From Jeotgalibacillus proteolyticus (lineage in GTDB: Bacteria; Bacillota; Bacilli; Bacillales; Jeotgalibacillaceae): a stretch of 64,000 bases of DNA. Location: assembly GCF_002926065.1 (NCBI RefSeq), contig NZ_PREZ01000002.1:62001-126000 (forward strand). The letters are read 5' to 3'. The notes beneath the pieces are model-generated. The model saw nothing but the letters and a program-made list of their open reading frames with translations, was not told the DNA's origin and made no database searches. Numbering within the stretch: position 1 is the stretch's first letter; each line of letters begins with the position of its first letter. Position numbers and translations under genes: made by a program. This document shows positions 34,313 to 44,113 of this stretch, piece after piece.

Positions 34313-35416
34313 TTACACCATAAATACTTCGTACGGAGTAGTAGCGCGCAAACAGGCTTCTCCTCTTTGACGGTCTTCATCGGTCTGAAAGCTGATGGTT
34401 AAAACACCGTAAATATCTTCTCTTGTTTCCATGATGCGGATATTAACAATGCTGATTTTCTCTTTTGCCAAGAGACCGGTTATTTCAGAAATAATCCCGG
34501 GATAGTCAGGAATATCAACAAAAAGATCATAAAAGGAAGGGATCGCTCCTTTTTGCAGGATTGGCATATTATCTCGAAATTGCTTCGCTTCATTAAAATA
34601 CTGAAATATTCCTTCTTCATCTTTTTGATCGAGTATCTTAATCACCTGATCCATCTCCTGCTGCCAGCCTTTTAACAGTTTTTTTATCACATCCACATTG
34701 TGGAGGGTAATGTCCCTCCACATGACCGGATCCGAAGAGGCGATCCTCGAAAGGTCGCGAAACCCTCCTGCAGCTAATCTCGAAATTAACGGCTGGGTTG
34801 AATGGACTTTTTTAACCTGGTGCACAAGCGAGCTTGCGACAATATGTGGAAAATGGCTTACCATACCGGTTATTTCATCATGCTCATCAGGGTCTACAAG
34901 CAGGAACTTTGCTTTTGTTCCGGCCAGCCAGCGCTTTAGCTCACCCAGCTGGTTTTCCGTGGTATTCGGCCCTGGCGTCAGCAGATAAAATGCATTTTCA
35001 AACAAAAACACCTTTGATGCTGCGACTCCGCTTTTATGTGAACCCGCCATCGGATGACCGCCTATAAAAGTGAACCCTTTATCCGTTAATCGTTTTGCTT
35101 TATGCATAATTCTTTTTTTGGTACTTCCTACATCTGTGATAATTGCTCCTGGCTTCATTGTCCACTCTGCGATTTGCTCAATCAGCTTCTCTGTTTGAAA
35201 GACAGGTGTACATAAAAAAACAACATCCGCTCTTTCAATCTCCTGCTTCAGGTCCGTTGATTCGTACGTTATAGCATTCATCGCTTTCGCTAGACGAATT
35301 TCTTTTTCTTTACTATCAAATCCGATTACTTCTGCATCCGGATTCTCCTGAAGTATCGCCAACCCTATTGATCCTCCGATTAACCCGAGTCCAACAATTA
35401 CTGCCGTTCCTTTCAT
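34313..35416 (-). CDS. tyrA: Prephenate dehydrogenase with C-terminal ACT domain
   Basis: NAD+-dependent step to tyrosine. 367 residues: Rossmann motif VGLGLIGGSIGLA, TDVGSTK, GGHPMAGSHKSGV (catalytic His) and a C-terminal ACT domain (about 295-367, LFVDIPDYPGIISEITGLL), which suggests feedback by aromatic amino acids. 20 nt before aroA and 11 nt after hisC. Confidence 0.95.
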   Translation of the reverse strand: MKGTAVIVGLGLIGGSIGLAILQENPDAEVIGFDSKEKEIRLAKAMNAITYESTDLKQEIERADVVFLCTPVFQTEKLIEQIAEWTMKPGAIITDVGSTKKRIMHKAKRLTDKGFTFIGGHPMAGSHKSGVAASKVFLFENAFYLLTPGPNTTENQLGELKRWLAGTKAKFLLVDPDEHDEITGMVSHFPHIVASSLVHQVKKVHSTQPLISRLAAGGFRDLSRIASSDPVMWRDITLHNVDVIKKLLKGWQQEMDQVIKILDQKDEEGIFQYFNEAKQFRDNMPILQKGAIPSFYDLFVDIPDYPGIISEITGLLAKEKISIVNIRIMETREDIYGVLTISFQTDEDRQRGEACLRATTPYEVFMV

Positions 35417-35427
35417 ACCACCACACC

Positions 35428-36513
35428 TTATTGCGTTAGAATAGTTTTCAGAGCTTGTATGATTTTTTCATTTTGAGCTTTTGAGCCGATCGTAATACGC
35501 AGTGAAGTCGGAAAACCTAATGCCTGACCGCTTCGTACAATAAATCCTTTTTTCATCAGCTCCTCAAACAGATAATCTCCGTCCTTCTTAAAATCAATGA
35601 GGATGAAGTTTCCTGATGAAGGATAATAGGATAAACCAAGTTCATCACAAAAGGCATAATACTGCTTAAGACCCTCCTTATTTTCCTTGCGGCATACTTC
35701 TATAAATTCAGGATCAGATAAAGCAATTTCTGCTGAAATTTGCCCTAGAACATTCGTATTAAACGGTTCTCTTACCGGCTCAATGGAGGCAATAAGTTCA
35801 GGGGAAGCCATTCCATACCCTACACGGAAGCCAGCAAGACCATATGCCTTAGAAAATGTTCTGGTCACGAGTAAATTAGGATAGGTTCTGAGAAGAGATA
35901 GCGCATCATAGTAATCAACCGCTTCAACATATTCATAATAAGCCTCATCCAAAACAACCAGCACATGCTCAGGGACTAGATCAAGAAAATGACGCAGCTT
36001 TTGGTCAGATATATATGTACCTGTCGGATTATTTGGACTGCACACCCAAATAAGTGATGTATTTTCATCAATCATTTCCGCCATTTTTTTAAGGTCATGT
36101 GCTCCGTTGACCAGAGGCACTTCAATTGCCTCTGCACCCTCTATAATTGCATTATGCTTATATTGCGGAAAAGTAGGAACAGGCATTATTGTGTTTTTGC
36201 CTTTTTCAAGTAAAGCTCTTGAAACGATCTGAATTACTTCATCTGAACCATTTCCGATAATAAATTGCTCAGGGTTTAATGAATATTTTTCAGCCAGCGC
36301 ATACCGTAAATTTGCTGCATATCCGTCAGGATAAATAGCATGATTTATTCCATTTTCTTTAAACCAGGCATCAATTTTAGGAGAATAGCCAAATGGATTT
36401 TCATTAGAGGCCAGCTTGACAATTTCACTTAGCCCAAACTCTTTTTTTACTTCCTCAGAGGATCTTCCTGGTTTATAAGGTACAAGATTAGTTATTTGTG
36501 CTTTAACATTCAT
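35428..36513 (-). CDS. hisC: Histidinol-phosphate / aromatic aminotransferase HisC
   Basis: PLP enzyme with dual use in histidine and Tyr/Phe synthesis in Bacillus. 361 residues: KLASNENPFGYSP, GNGSDEVIQIV, VCSPNNPTGTY, VLDEAYYEYV, and PLP lysine in TFSKAYGLAGFRVGYG. The ATG at 36513 follows SD AGGATGA; the upstream ATG at 36522 lies within that SD. It directly follows aroH here; in B. subtilis six trp genes lie between. Confidence 0.95.
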   Translation of the reverse strand: MNVKAQITNLVPYKPGRSSEEVKKEFGLSEIVKLASNENPFGYSPKIDAWFKENGINHAIYPDGYAANLRYALAEKYSLNPEQFIIGNGSDEVIQIVSRALLEKGKNTIMPVPTFPQYKHNAIIEGAEAIEVPLVNGAHDLKKMAEMIDENTSLIWVCSPNNPTGTYISDQKLRHFLDLVPEHVLVVLDEAYYEYVEAVDYYDALSLLRTYPNLLVTRTFSKAYGLAGFRVGYGMASPELIASIEPVREPFNTNVLGQISAEIALSDPEFIEVCRKENKEGLKQYYAFCDELGLSYYPSSGNFILIDFKKDGDYLFEELMKKGFIVRSGQALGFPTSLRITIGSKAQNEKIIQALKTILTQ

Positions 36514-36608
36514 AACGATCATCCTATCTGCTTAAAAGTAATTTACTGGTTACCCTCAAAGCTCATGCACCGGGCGCTGAAATACTTGCCGGTTACCCGC
36601 ATGAAGCA
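36514..36608. other. aroH-hisC junction where trpEDCFBA sits in B. subtilis
   Basis: 95 bp with no coding capacity. It contains two direct copies of GGTTACCC (36548-36555 and 36591-36598), 43 bp apart, and a weak ACCGG/CCGGT hairpin. No TRAP-type array of GAG/UAG triplets is seen. Confidence 0.6.
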
Positions 36609-36977
36609 TTAATTTGATTCGAGCAGATCAGGTCTTAGCTGAACTGCCTTCTCTAAGTATACATGACGGATGTCCTTTTGAGCTGCACTTGATTCTGTAT
36701 GCGCCATAATTCGTACACAAAGAGGTAACGCTGTTTTAACCGGGATCTCCTGCATGCACATAACCGGCACATAATCCCAACCTTCAAATCTTCGCACCGC
36801 TTTCGCCGGAAAAGCAGAGGAAATATCCGGAGTTACAGAAATAAAAACCGATGAAACTTCTTCAGGGTTTATATTATTTTTATTTATCATTTCACTTAAT
36901 AGTCTCTCTGCTGCATCTACCACTAATTTTTCTTCATCAGCAGAGACAGTAATTGCTCCGCGAATTCCTCGAATCAT
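36609..36977 (-). CDS. aroH: Chorismate mutase, AroH class
   Basis: Chorismate to prephenate. 122 residues of the small trimeric fold: MIRGIRGAITVSADEE (active-site Arg), SVTPDISSAFPAKAVR, VPVMCMQEIPVKTALPLCVRIM (Glu and Arg). Overlaps aroB by 4 nt. SD AAAAGGAGAG. Confidence 0.95.
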   Translation of the reverse strand: MIRGIRGAITVSADEEKLVVDAAERLLSEMINKNNINPEEVSSVFISVTPDISSAFPAKAVRRFEGWDYVPVMCMQEIPVKTALPLCVRIMAHTESSAAQKDIRHVYLEKAVQLRPDLLESN

Positions 36978-38071
36978 TCTATCTCTCCTTTTAATCTTCT
37001 TATCTGTTTATCAGTCAGAACTAAATCATTGATCGAAACCTTCTCTACTACCGGTTGTCCTATCTCTTCCAATAAAACAAATCTGATTTCATTCGCAATT
37101 GTTTTTTTATCTTTCCTCATAAGCGTGAGCAGATCTTCAAAAGCCGCATCCTCCGGGGGGACTATTTCATAGCCAAGCTCTTTTATCCAATTAATAAAAG
37201 AAGTTGTTTCAAAGGACAAATTTTTCAACCGGCTGCTCAACAGTAAGGCATAGATCATTCCAACCATAACTGATGCTCCGTGAGACCATTTGCTGTACCC
37301 TGCCCAGGCTTCTATGGCATGGCCGTACGTATGACCAAAATTCAAAAAAGCTCTAATTCCTAATTCCTTCTCGTCCTGCTCGACTATACCTGCTTTAACC
37401 TCAATTCCTTTTTTAAGGAAGATTTCAAGTTTTTGAGATGTCAGAGAGGTGAATGAAGGCATGGTTTCCATTAATTCCTGCAGCCAGTCGTGATCTGCAA
37501 TAATGGCATGCTTTATTACTTCTGCAAATCCTGATTTTATTTCTTCATCAGGGAGAGAGGTCAAAAAATGAATATCATAAATAACCGCTGATGGCTGATG
37601 AAAGCTGCCGACCATATTTTTCCCTAAAGAATGATTAATCGCAACCTTTCCGCCAACAGCACTATCATGAGCTAAAATGGTCGTTGGCACCTGAATAAAG
37701 CGAATCCCTCTCATATAGGAGGCTGCTACAAAGCCGGCGAGATCTCCTGTTGCTCCGCCTCCGCAGGCAACGATGAGTGAATGACGGTCTAAACCTGCTT
37801 TCAGAGCAAAACCAAGAACATCCTCATACACTTTAAACGATTTTGCACTTTCTCCTGAGGGAATAATATAGACATGAATATTTTTATGTTCCGGATAGAA
37901 CTCTTTTATATAATCGTGATGAAGGGTATGCACCGTTTTATCAATAATATATAAAATGGATGTTACTTCAGGCTGAAGCTCTCTAATCCTTGCCGGCAGC
38001 TTTTTAATTGCTCCTTCTTCCAAGATAACCGGATAAGAGGAACGTTCTGTCTTTATTTGTATAGTTCCCAT
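36974..38071 (-). CDS. aroB: 3-dehydroquinate synthase
   Basis: Second shikimate step, NAD+ and metal dependent. 365 residues: IIPSGESAKSF, VACGGGATGDLAGFVAASYMRGI, QVPTTILAHDSAVGGKVAIN, and metal ligands in GFAEVIKHAII and LNFGHTYGHAIEAW...WSHGASV. Starts right after the aroC stop (TAA ATG), overlaps aroH by 4 nt. Confidence 0.96.
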   Translation of the reverse strand: MGTIQIKTERSSYPVILEEGAIKKLPARIRELQPEVTSILYIIDKTVHTLHHDYIKEFYPEHKNIHVYIIPSGESAKSFKVYEDVLGFALKAGLDRHSLIVACGGGATGDLAGFVAASYMRGIRFIQVPTTILAHDSAVGGKVAINHSLGKNMVGSFHQPSAVIYDIHFLTSLPDEEIKSGFAEVIKHAIIADHDWLQELMETMPSFTSLTSQKLEIFLKKGIEVKAGIVEQDEKELGIRAFLNFGHTYGHAIEAWAGYSKWSHGASVMVGMIYALLLSSRLKNLSFETTSFINWIKELGYEIVPPEDAAFEDLLTLMRKDKKTIANEIRFVLLEEIGQPVVEKVSINDLVLTDKQIRRLKGEIE

Positions 38072-39244
38072 TTAAAAGCCCTTTGTATAGTCCCGGTACT
38101 GCTCGATTGAATCTTTTAAATGATCCATCCGGTCACTCTCGAATTGCTCAGTGATCGCCCGGGCTATCTCCCATGCCACTACAGCTTCTGCTACAACGGC
38201 TGCTGCCGGAACAGCACAGCTGTCAGAGCGTTCAATACTCGCAGTAAAAGGTTCTTTTGATTCAATATCTACACTCTCAAGCGGTTTATATAAGGTAGGA
38301 ATAGGCTTCATAACCCCTTTCACTACGATAGGCATCCCCGTTGTCATGCCGCCTTCAAATCCCCCAAGCCTGTTGGTTTTTCTGGTATATCCATCTTCAT
38401 CTGACCAGGCGATTTCATCATGCACCTGACTTCCGAACCGCTTTGCCATCTCAAACCCAAGACCAAATTCGACTCCTTTAAATGCATTAATGCTCATAAT
38501 TGCAGCTGCAATTTTCGCATCAAGCTTACGGTCGTAATGGACGTAGCTTCCAACGCCTGCTGGAATTCCCTCCACTACAACTTCCACAACGCCGCCAATG
38601 GTGTCTCCTTTCTTTTTCGCCTGATCAATTGCTTCCTTCATTTTTTCAGAAGCTTCCGGGTCCACACACCGTACTTCACTTTCTTCAGAAAGTCTTCTTA
38701 TTTCTTCAGCTGAAGAGATATGATCAGCATTAGCCGTTACACCACCGATTTCCTTCACATGACAGGCTACCTTGATTCCCAGATCAGAAAGCAGCTTCTG
38801 CGCAACACCGCCAGCAGCTACTCTCACTGTGGTTTCTCTTGCAGAGGATCTTTCTAAAACATTCCGCATATCTCTATGGCCGTATTTCATGCCTCCGTTT
38901 AAATCTGCATGCCCTGGCCGAGGTCTCGTTACTTTTCTTTTTACTTCCTCTGCTTCTTCTTCACTTATAGCTTCTGCTCCCATGATTTTTGTCCAGTGCT
39001 TCCAGTCTTTGTTTTCAACTACTAAAGCTACCGGTGAGCCAAGTGTTTTCCCATGTCTGACACCGCTCATGATCAGGGCCTGGTCCTTCTCTATTTGCAT
39101 TCTTCTTCCCCGCCCGTAACCTTTTTGCCTGCGGGCAAGATGTTGATTTATATCTTCTGCGGACAGCGATAGACCCGCTGGAAGTCCTTCAATAATGGTT
39201 GTTAATTGGGGACCGTGTGATTCACCTGCAGTCAAATATCTCAT
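38072..39244 (-). CDS. aroC: Chorismate synthase
   Basis: Last step to chorismate, requires reduced FMN. 390 residues, as in B. subtilis (there named aroF). [41 protein letters not shown], and ARPGH-type [22 protein letters not shown] are diagnostic. The ATG at 39244 has SD GGGAGA. First gene of the operon behind a good promoter; cheR, its neighbour in B. subtilis, is absent. Confidence 0.96.
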   Translation of the reverse strand: MRYLTAGESHGPQLTTIIEGLPAGLSLSAEDINQHLARRQKGYGRGRRMQIEKDQALIMSGVRHGKTLGSPVALVVENKDWKHWTKIMGAEAISEEEAEEVKRKVTRPRPGHADLNGGMKYGHRDMRNVLERSSARETTVRVAAGGVAQKLLSDLGIKVACHVKEIGGVTANADHISSAEEIRRLSEESEVRCVDPEASEKMKEAIDQAKKKGDTIGGVVEVVVEGIPAGVGSYVHYDRKLDAKIAAAIMSINAFKGVEFGLGFEMAKRFGSQVHDEIAWSDEDGYTRKTNRLGGFEGGMTTGMPIVVKGVMKPIPTLYKPLESVDIESKEPFTASIERSDSCAVPAAAVVAEAVVAWEIARAITEQFESDRMDHLKDSIEQYRDYTKGF

Positions 39245-39289
39245 TTCACTTTCTCCCTTCAACTCGCTAAAGCAATTTTGATACACTAT

Positions 39290-39318
39290 ATCATACTTTT
39301 TGGGCGAAATGTAGTCAA
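39290..39318 (-). promoter_or_regulatory. Sigma-A promoter of the aromatic operon
   Basis: Minus strand TTGACT (39313-39318), 17-nt spacer, TATGAT (39290-39295). Leader of about 40 nt before aroC, too short for attenuation. Confidence 0.65.
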
Positions 39319-39503
39319 TATATGTCCATCCTTTTAGAAATCCTAAATAAAATCAACAGCGCTTAGATGTAACCATTTTGTTGATAAGTTTTTTAAGTAT
39401 GTATTTATTTAAGAGGCAGTCCCTTTTAACTCACATTTAACGCTTAGAAGTATGTAAGTTAAGTATAAAAAAGATGAAGAGGGCTGCCAACCTTTTTACT
39501 GGA

Positions 39504-39532
39504 AATAAAAAAAGCACCTAAAAAGGCGCTTT
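39504..39532 (-). terminator. Intrinsic terminator of ndk
   Basis: On the minus strand AAAGCGCC-TTTTTA-GGTGCTTT with one G-U pair, then T-rich; overlaps the ndk stop. Confidence 0.7.
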
Positions 39533-39978
39533 TAGTAAACCCAGGCATCTGATGTTTTTTCATAATTGATCGCAGAGGAATCCTCAAAAAACAGATTAAT
39601 TTCCCGTTCAGCACTTTCAAGTGAATCAGAGCCGTGAATAATGTTTTTTCCAACCGTCAATCCAAGGTCACCGCGGATCGTTCCAAGTGCAGCTTCGCTT
39701 GGTTTTGTTGCACCCATCATATGGCGGGCAGTTTTCACTACATCCTCGCCCTCCCAAATCATTGCAAAAACAGGACCGGAAGTAATAAAGTCAACAAGTT
39801 CTCCAAAAAATGGACGTTCAGCATGCTCACCATAATGTTTTTTTGCCAGCTCCTCTGGAATTACCATGAGCTTTGCTGCTGCAAGCTTAAATCCTTTTTT
39901 CTCAAAACGGCTGACCACTTCACCAATTAGACCACGTTGAACCCCATCAGGCTTTACCATTAAAAAAGTCTTTTCCAC
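39532..39978 (-). CDS. ndk: Nucleoside diphosphate kinase
   Basis: Balances NTP and dNTP pools via phospho-His. 148 residues: [33 protein letters not shown], and the active site [17 protein letters not shown] (His in IHGSDS). The GTG at 39978 has SD GGAGGA 7 nt upstream and aligns with the family start; the frame open to 39993 starts with TTG inside the SD. Confidence 0.95.
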   Translation of the reverse strand: MEKTFLMVKPDGVQRGLIGEVVSRFEKKGFKLAAAKLMVIPEELAKKHYGEHAERPFFGELVDFITSGPVFAMIWEGEDVVKTARHMMGATKPSEAALGTIRGDLGLTVGKNIIHGSDSLESAEREINLFFEDSSAINYEKTSDAWVY

Positions 39979-40069
39979 GATCAATTCCTCCAATTATGTA
40001 AGATGAGCCTTAACGACCCTTTAAAAGAGTATCACTCATCCGATAATTTGGCAACGTTTTCATTCCGTT

Positions 40070-41032
40070 TTAATACTTTCTTTTTCCAATAAATAAAGCA
40101 ATATCGCGAAGGGATTTTTTCGCACGGGATTGAGGAAGGGCATCCAGCTCCTTTAATGCCTTCTTTAAGTACTGCTGGCTCATGTCATAAGACTTGCTGA
40201 TTGCATCTGTAGCAATAATGTCCTGGATTAACAGCTCCATTTCGGCACGCGGCATGTCTCCGTGTACTCTCCTTATCCTTTTGTTCAGCTGTGGATCCTT
40301 TAAAGCATAAAGCACAGGAAGGGTAATATTGCCTTGAGAAAGATCTCCTCCTGCAGGCTTACCGAGCTCTTCTTCAGAGGAAGTAAAGTCCAAAATATCA
40401 TCAGTAATCTGATAGGCCATTCCTACATAATAGCCAAATCGGTACAAACTGGTATGTATTTTCTCCGGGGTATTGCCTGCAATCGCTCCAAGCTGACAGC
40501 TGACGGCAATTAACAAAGCAGTCTTACGTTTAATTCTGCGCAGGTAATCACGCAAATTTTGATCAAAACGGTATTTATCCTCTATCTGCGCAATTTCCCC
40601 AATGCACAGCTCCACAATGGCGTTGGACAGTATTTGATGCGCGGCGGGTTTTTCTATAATTGTCATGTAGTCAAGTGCTCTTGCAAACATATAGTCGCCT
40701 GTATACATCGCTACCTGGTTGTCCCACTGAGCCTTAATTGTCGTTCTTCCTCTTCTCAGCTCTGCATCATCGATCACATCGTCATGGACTAATGAAGCCA
40801 TATGAATAAGTTCTAATGCAACAGCGACATTTTTAATGACATGGATGTCATAGTCTCCTGCTTTTGCAGCAAGCAGCACGAATACCGGCCGTATCCGCTT
40901 CCCGCCTGCCTGAAGCAAATGCAGGGAAGCGTCTTTTAACAGACTGGTATCAGATTCAATCGCTAGATTCAGTTCTTTTTCAATTTCGTCTATATCCGTT
41001 TTTAGAAACGAATAAAGCATTTTGAGTTTCAT
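40070..41032 (-). CDS. hepT: Heptaprenyl diphosphate synthase component II
   Basis: Catalytic subunit making the C35 side chain of menaquinone-7. 320 residues, trans-prenyltransferase with HLLQAGGKRIRPVFVLL, first Asp-rich motif LVHDDVIDDAELRRG and second QITDDILDFTSSEEELGKPAGGDL. It pairs with the small HepS subunit in the same operon (hepS-menG-hepT). Confidence 0.96.
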   Translation of the reverse strand: MKLKMLYSFLKTDIDEIEKELNLAIESDTSLLKDASLHLLQAGGKRIRPVFVLLAAKAGDYDIHVIKNVAVALELIHMASLVHDDVIDDAELRRGRTTIKAQWDNQVAMYTGDYMFARALDYMTIIEKPAAHQILSNAIVELCIGEIAQIEDKYRFDQNLRDYLRRIKRKTALLIAVSCQLGAIAGNTPEKIHTSLYRFGYYVGMAYQITDDILDFTSSEEELGKPAGGDLSQGNITLPVLYALKDPQLNKRIRRVHGDMPRAEMELLIQDIIATDAISKSYDMSQQYLKKALKELDALPQSRAKKSLRDIALFIGKRKY

Positions 41033-41057
41033 TCAATTTCCACCTAGCTGTCTATAT

Positions 41058-41762
41058 TTACTTCGCTTTTTTAAAACCTGCATGCATGGCTGCTACTCCT
41101 CCGCTGAAGGGTTTATATTCCACCGATCCAAAGCCCGCTTGTTCAAACAGTCCGGCAAGCTCCTTCATGCCGGGGAAATCCCTGGCAGACTCCTGCAGCC
41201 ACGAGTATTCCTTATAGCTTTTGGCAATAAGCTTCCCGAATAGAGGCATGATGTATTTAAAATAAATGTAGTATCCCTGCCTGAATACAGGCATAGTAGG
41301 CTGGGAGGTTTCAAGACAGACAGCCATCCCCCCAGGCTTTAAAACACGGTTCATTTCTTTTAGAACCTGCAGATAATCAGGCACGTTCCGGAGCCCAAAT
41401 CCGATGGTCACATAATCAAATGTATTATCCTCAAACGGAAGCTCCATTGCATTTCCATGAACAAGGGAAATCTGCGGGTAGGCTTGTACTTTTTCGTGGC
41501 CTACCTTAAGCATATTTTTACTGAAATCAAGACCGGTCACTTTCCCTTCGGTTCCTGCTTCCTTTGCTAAAGCAATTGTCCAGTCAGCTGTGCCGCAGCA
41601 AACATCCAGCGCCCTGGCTCCCTTTTGGACATTCATTTTCTGCATTGTATATTTTCTCCATTTTTTATGCTGCTGAAAACTGATGACAGAATTCATTTTG
41701 TCGTATTGACCATAAATTTTTTCAAATACGTGATGGACCCGCTGTTCTTTAGTCGGCTGCAT
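41058..41762 (-). CDS. menG: Demethylmenaquinone methyltransferase MenG/UbiE
   Basis: SAM-dependent last step of menaquinone synthesis. 234 residues: [25 protein letters not shown], motif [16 protein letters not shown], and [24 protein letters not shown]. Between hepS and hepT as in B. subtilis. SD GGAAGGG. Confidence 0.96.
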   Translation of the reverse strand: MQPTKEQRVHHVFEKIYGQYDKMNSVISFQQHKKWRKYTMQKMNVQKGARALDVCCGTADWTIALAKEAGTEGKVTGLDFSKNMLKVGHEKVQAYPQISLVHGNAMELPFEDNTFDYVTIGFGLRNVPDYLQVLKEMNRVLKPGGMAVCLETSQPTMPVFRQGYYIYFKYIMPLFGKLIAKSYKEYSWLQESARDFPGMKELAGLFEQAGFGSVEYKPFSGGVAAMHAGFKKAK

Positions 41763-41764
41763 TA

Positions 41765-42568
41765 TTACCCTTCCTCTACAAATATTTTAGGATCCACTGC
41801 AATAGGACTTAAAATGGCAAAAAGTGATCCTTTCAGCGATTCGAAAGGGATTCCAAGCTCTTTCAGCTTTTGAACAATCTGTTTTTGACGTTTACCGACT
41901 AAATCACGGTACAAATCCAACAGGTGCTTTTCCTGATAAACTGAAGGAGTTTTTGAAGGAATCATCCTCGCTAAATAAGAAAATAAAATTGAATCTTCAC
42001 CTGAAGAATACAGGCTTTCTTCTTGAATCAGTCTGTTTAATACCAGCATGTCCTCAGCTACAGGGACAAAATCCTCAAACCCTTTATGAATAAACACTTG
42101 AGAAATAATTGCACTTTCAATTTTCTTAAGGCTTGATAAAAGATCCTCTAAAAGCGAAAGATTTTTCGACATAATGTTAATTTTATGCTCATTTATTTCC
42201 TGAATAGCATGAGCGATTCTTCTGATTAATTTCACATCCGGTATTTGAGATAAAATCTGATAATAAAGTCCGCTATAATAATCTCCTGCCAGTACAGTCA
42301 GCTGCCGAAGACGTAAGGAGCCGCTTTCGTCCTTTGAAACTTTTTCATGCGTATCAAGGGCTGTTTGTATCAGCATGGCGGTGGAGACGTAGGATCGATC
42401 TAATTCAGAATATTTTTCACGGTATTGAAAAGGCAAAAGAAGCAGGGAAAGCCTGTTTGCATCAATATCCGGGGCTCCAATCGAATTGTGGAGATACGAA
42501 TGATGAATTTGTTTTTCTATATGCAAAAGGGTGTCATCCACCCAAAGGCTGTTGTCGATACTGTTCAT
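41765..42568 (-). CDS. hepS: Heptaprenyl diphosphate synthase component I
   Basis: Non-catalytic partner of HepT. 267 residues, helical, with [41 protein letters not shown] and [16 protein letters not shown] typical of HepS. The ATG at 42568 is favoured (SD GGGGAAAAG) over the frame opening at 42607. Two nucleotides before menG. Confidence 0.9.
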   Translation of the reverse strand: MNSIDNSLWVDDTLLHIEKQIHHSYLHNSIGAPDIDANRLSLLLLPFQYREKYSELDRSYVSTAMLIQTALDTHEKVSKDESGSLRLRQLTVLAGDYYSGLYYQILSQIPDVKLIRRIAHAIQEINEHKINIMSKNLSLLEDLLSSLKKIESAIISQVFIHKGFEDFVPVAEDMLVLNRLIQEESLYSSGEDSILFSYLARMIPSKTPSVYQEKHLLDLYRDLVGKRQKQIVQKLKELGIPFESLKGSLFAILSPIAVDPKIFVEEG

Positions 42569-42662
42569 CGCTTTTCCCCATTTCCACTGTACTTTTGACC
42601 GATGCATCCGTCATGGTTGAAAGATAAATTATGTAAAAAAAATAAAAAATTACGTGAACTTA

Positions 42663-42671
42663 ATTATAACA
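42663..42671 (-). promoter_or_regulatory. Extended -10 promoter of hepS-menG-hepT
   Basis: Minus strand TGT-TATAAT, a perfect -10 with TGn extension and no clear -35; leader about 85 nt. Confidence 0.55.
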
Positions 42672-42706
42672 CAATTTTTAAGCTTGTTGCTATCAGGCTT
42701 CTTCAG

Positions 42707-42832
42707 TCAACGAATCGTCTTTCTATTTTTCGTAAAGGAAAAAGTCAGCACAAGAGCTCCTCCTATGCCGACTGTTATTGAGAAAAATGTCATTTTACGG
42801 TTATTTTTTCGACTCGCTTTGAACTTCTCCAT
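42707..42832 (-). CDS. Possible 41-residue membrane peptide overlapping mtrB
   Basis: ORF in another frame overlapping the last 32 nt of mtrB: very basic start ([13 protein letters not shown]), one hydrophobic segment ([20 protein letters not shown]), basic end. No SD before the ATG; an inner ATG at residue 14 also lacks one. It could be expressed by coupling to mtrB or be chance. Not recognised. Confidence 0.2.
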   Translation of the reverse strand: MEKFKASRKNNRKMTFFSITVGIGGALVLTFSFTKNRKTIR

Positions 42833-43025
42833 GAGCTGTTAGGATGGAAGCTTTCCCTCTGATTTTAACTGCTGAAGTGTGTTCTGTGAACTGGGCAATC
42901 ATGACTTCGCCTTTATCGAGCTTTTCTGAATGGTGAAATTTCGTATCCGTTCCTCTTGTAAGCCCGATTACGTTAACTCCATCTTCAAGTGCTTTGATGC
43001 TGATAAAATCTTTACTCGTAGACAT
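42801..43025 (-). CDS. mtrB: Trp RNA-binding attenuation protein TRAP
   Basis: 74 residues that form an 11-mer ring binding tryptophan and GAG/UAG repeats in [45 protein letters not shown] is almost identical to B. subtilis TRAP, including the Lys-Lys-Arg RNA-binding residues and the Trp-pocket residues. The ATG at 43025 has SD AGAGGA. It follows folE by 27 nt (mtrAB-like operon). No trp operon is present in this window. Confidence 0.95.
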   Translation of the reverse strand: MSTSKDFISIKALEDGVNVIGLTRGTDTKFHHSEKLDKGEVMIAQFTEHTSAVKIRGKASILTAHGEVQSESKK

Positions 43026-43052
43026 ACGGCAGTTCCTCTTTTCCACTTATCA

Positions 43053-43667
43053 TTAGTTCATCTTCATTAGAGCCAATACTTCATTTCTTCTTACAGCATC
43101 ATGTTCAAATACTCCCCTTGCTGCTGTTGTAACCGTCATTGCTCCAGGTTTCTTTACCCCACGCATTGTCATGCACATATGCTCTGCTTCAACAATTACC
43201 ATTGCACCATGCGGAGCAAGCATTTCCATTATCCCATCAGCAACAGTGGATGTGATCCGTTCCTGGAGCTGCGGTCTTCTTGCAGTTGTTTCAACAGCGC
43301 GTGCCAGTTTGCTCAGTCCGGTGACCTTACCGTTTTTGGGAAGGTAAGCAACATGTGCTTTCCCATAAAAAGGAATCAGATGATGCTCACACATTGAGTA
43401 AAAAGGAATATCCTTTACAAACACCAGCTCTTCATGATCTTCGTTAAAAACAGTTTTAAAATATTCCTTTGGATCAATATGAAGACCTTCAAAAACCTCT
43501 TCATACATTTTTGCAACTCTTTTAGGCGTATCAATAAGCCCTTCTCTATTTGGATCTTCCCCCACAGCCTCAAGCAGCATACGAATAGCTTCTTCTATCT
43601 GCGGGCGATTTACTTTATTCTTTTCTGTATTAACAGTCATAGTTGAGTGATTTTCCTTTTGATCCAT
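43053..43667 (-). CDS. folE: GTP cyclohydrolase I
   Basis: First step of folate synthesis (MtrA in B. subtilis). 204 residues: [23 protein letters not shown], zinc site [18 protein letters not shown], and [15 protein letters not shown]. The ATG at 43667 has SD GTAGGAGG 6-7 nt upstream. The first ~20 residues are polar and variable. Confidence 0.95.
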   Translation of the reverse strand: MDQKENHSTMTVNTEKNKVNRPQIEEAIRMLLEAVGEDPNREGLIDTPKRVAKMYEEVFEGLHIDPKEYFKTVFNEDHEELVFVKDIPFYSMCEHHLIPFYGKAHVAYLPKNGKVTGLSKLARAVETTARRPQLQERITSTVADGIMEMLAPHGAMVIVEAEHMCMTMRGVKKPGAMTVTTAARGVFEHDAVRRNEVLALMKMN

Positions 43668-43727
43668 TTCAGATCCTCCTACATAAACAATACATGTCTC
43701 AAATTCAGGCAAAAGTGAATTCTCTTC

Positions 43728-43757
43728 ATATTAGCATAAGCATGGGAGATAGCGCAA
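43728..43757 (-). promoter_or_regulatory. Candidate sigma-A promoter of folE-mtrB
   Basis: Minus strand TTGCGC (43752-43757), 18-nt spacer, TAATAT (43728-43733); about 60 nt before folE. Confidence 0.4.
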
Positions 43758-43792
43758 AGCACAGAGCTTATTTATGCTTAGGGTGTCCGAAC

Positions 43793-43822
43793 AAAAAAAA
43801 ACCGCACAAAAGTGCGGTTTTT
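43793..43822 (-). terminator. Intrinsic terminator of hbs
   Basis: Strong stem AAAACCGCAC/GTGCGGTTTT with an AAAA loop, T-run of nine on the minus strand. Confidence 0.9.
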
Positions 43823-43840
43823 CTACGCAAAAGGTATGTA

Positions 43841-44113
43841 TTATTTTACAGCATCCTTAAGCGCTTTACCTGGTTTGAATGCAGGAACTTTGCTTGCTGC
43901 AATCTCGATTTCTTCACCAGTTTGAGGATTACGTCCTTTACGGGCAGCTCGCTCACGTACCTCAAAGTTACCAAAGCCGATCAATTGTACTTTATCACCT
44001 TGTGCAAGAGCGTCCTGAACTGAATCAAATACTGCATCTACAGCTTTTGTTGCATCTTTCTTAGAAAGCTCAGCTGATTCTGCTACTGCGTTGATGAGTT
44101 CTGTCTTGTTCAC
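43841..44113 (-). CDS. hbs: HU-type DNA-binding protein HBsu
   Basis: Nucleoid protein that bends and compacts DNA. 90 residues: [50 protein letters not shown] (arm with the minor-groove Pro) and [15 protein letters not shown]. The GTG start at 44113 has a perfect SD (GGAGGTGAT) 5 nt upstream. A frame open to 44152 has no support. Confidence 0.97.
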   Translation of the reverse strand: MNKTELINAVAESAELSKKDATKAVDAVFDSVQDALAQGDKVQLIGFGNFEVRERAARKGRNPQTGEEIEIAASKVPAFKPGKALKDAVK

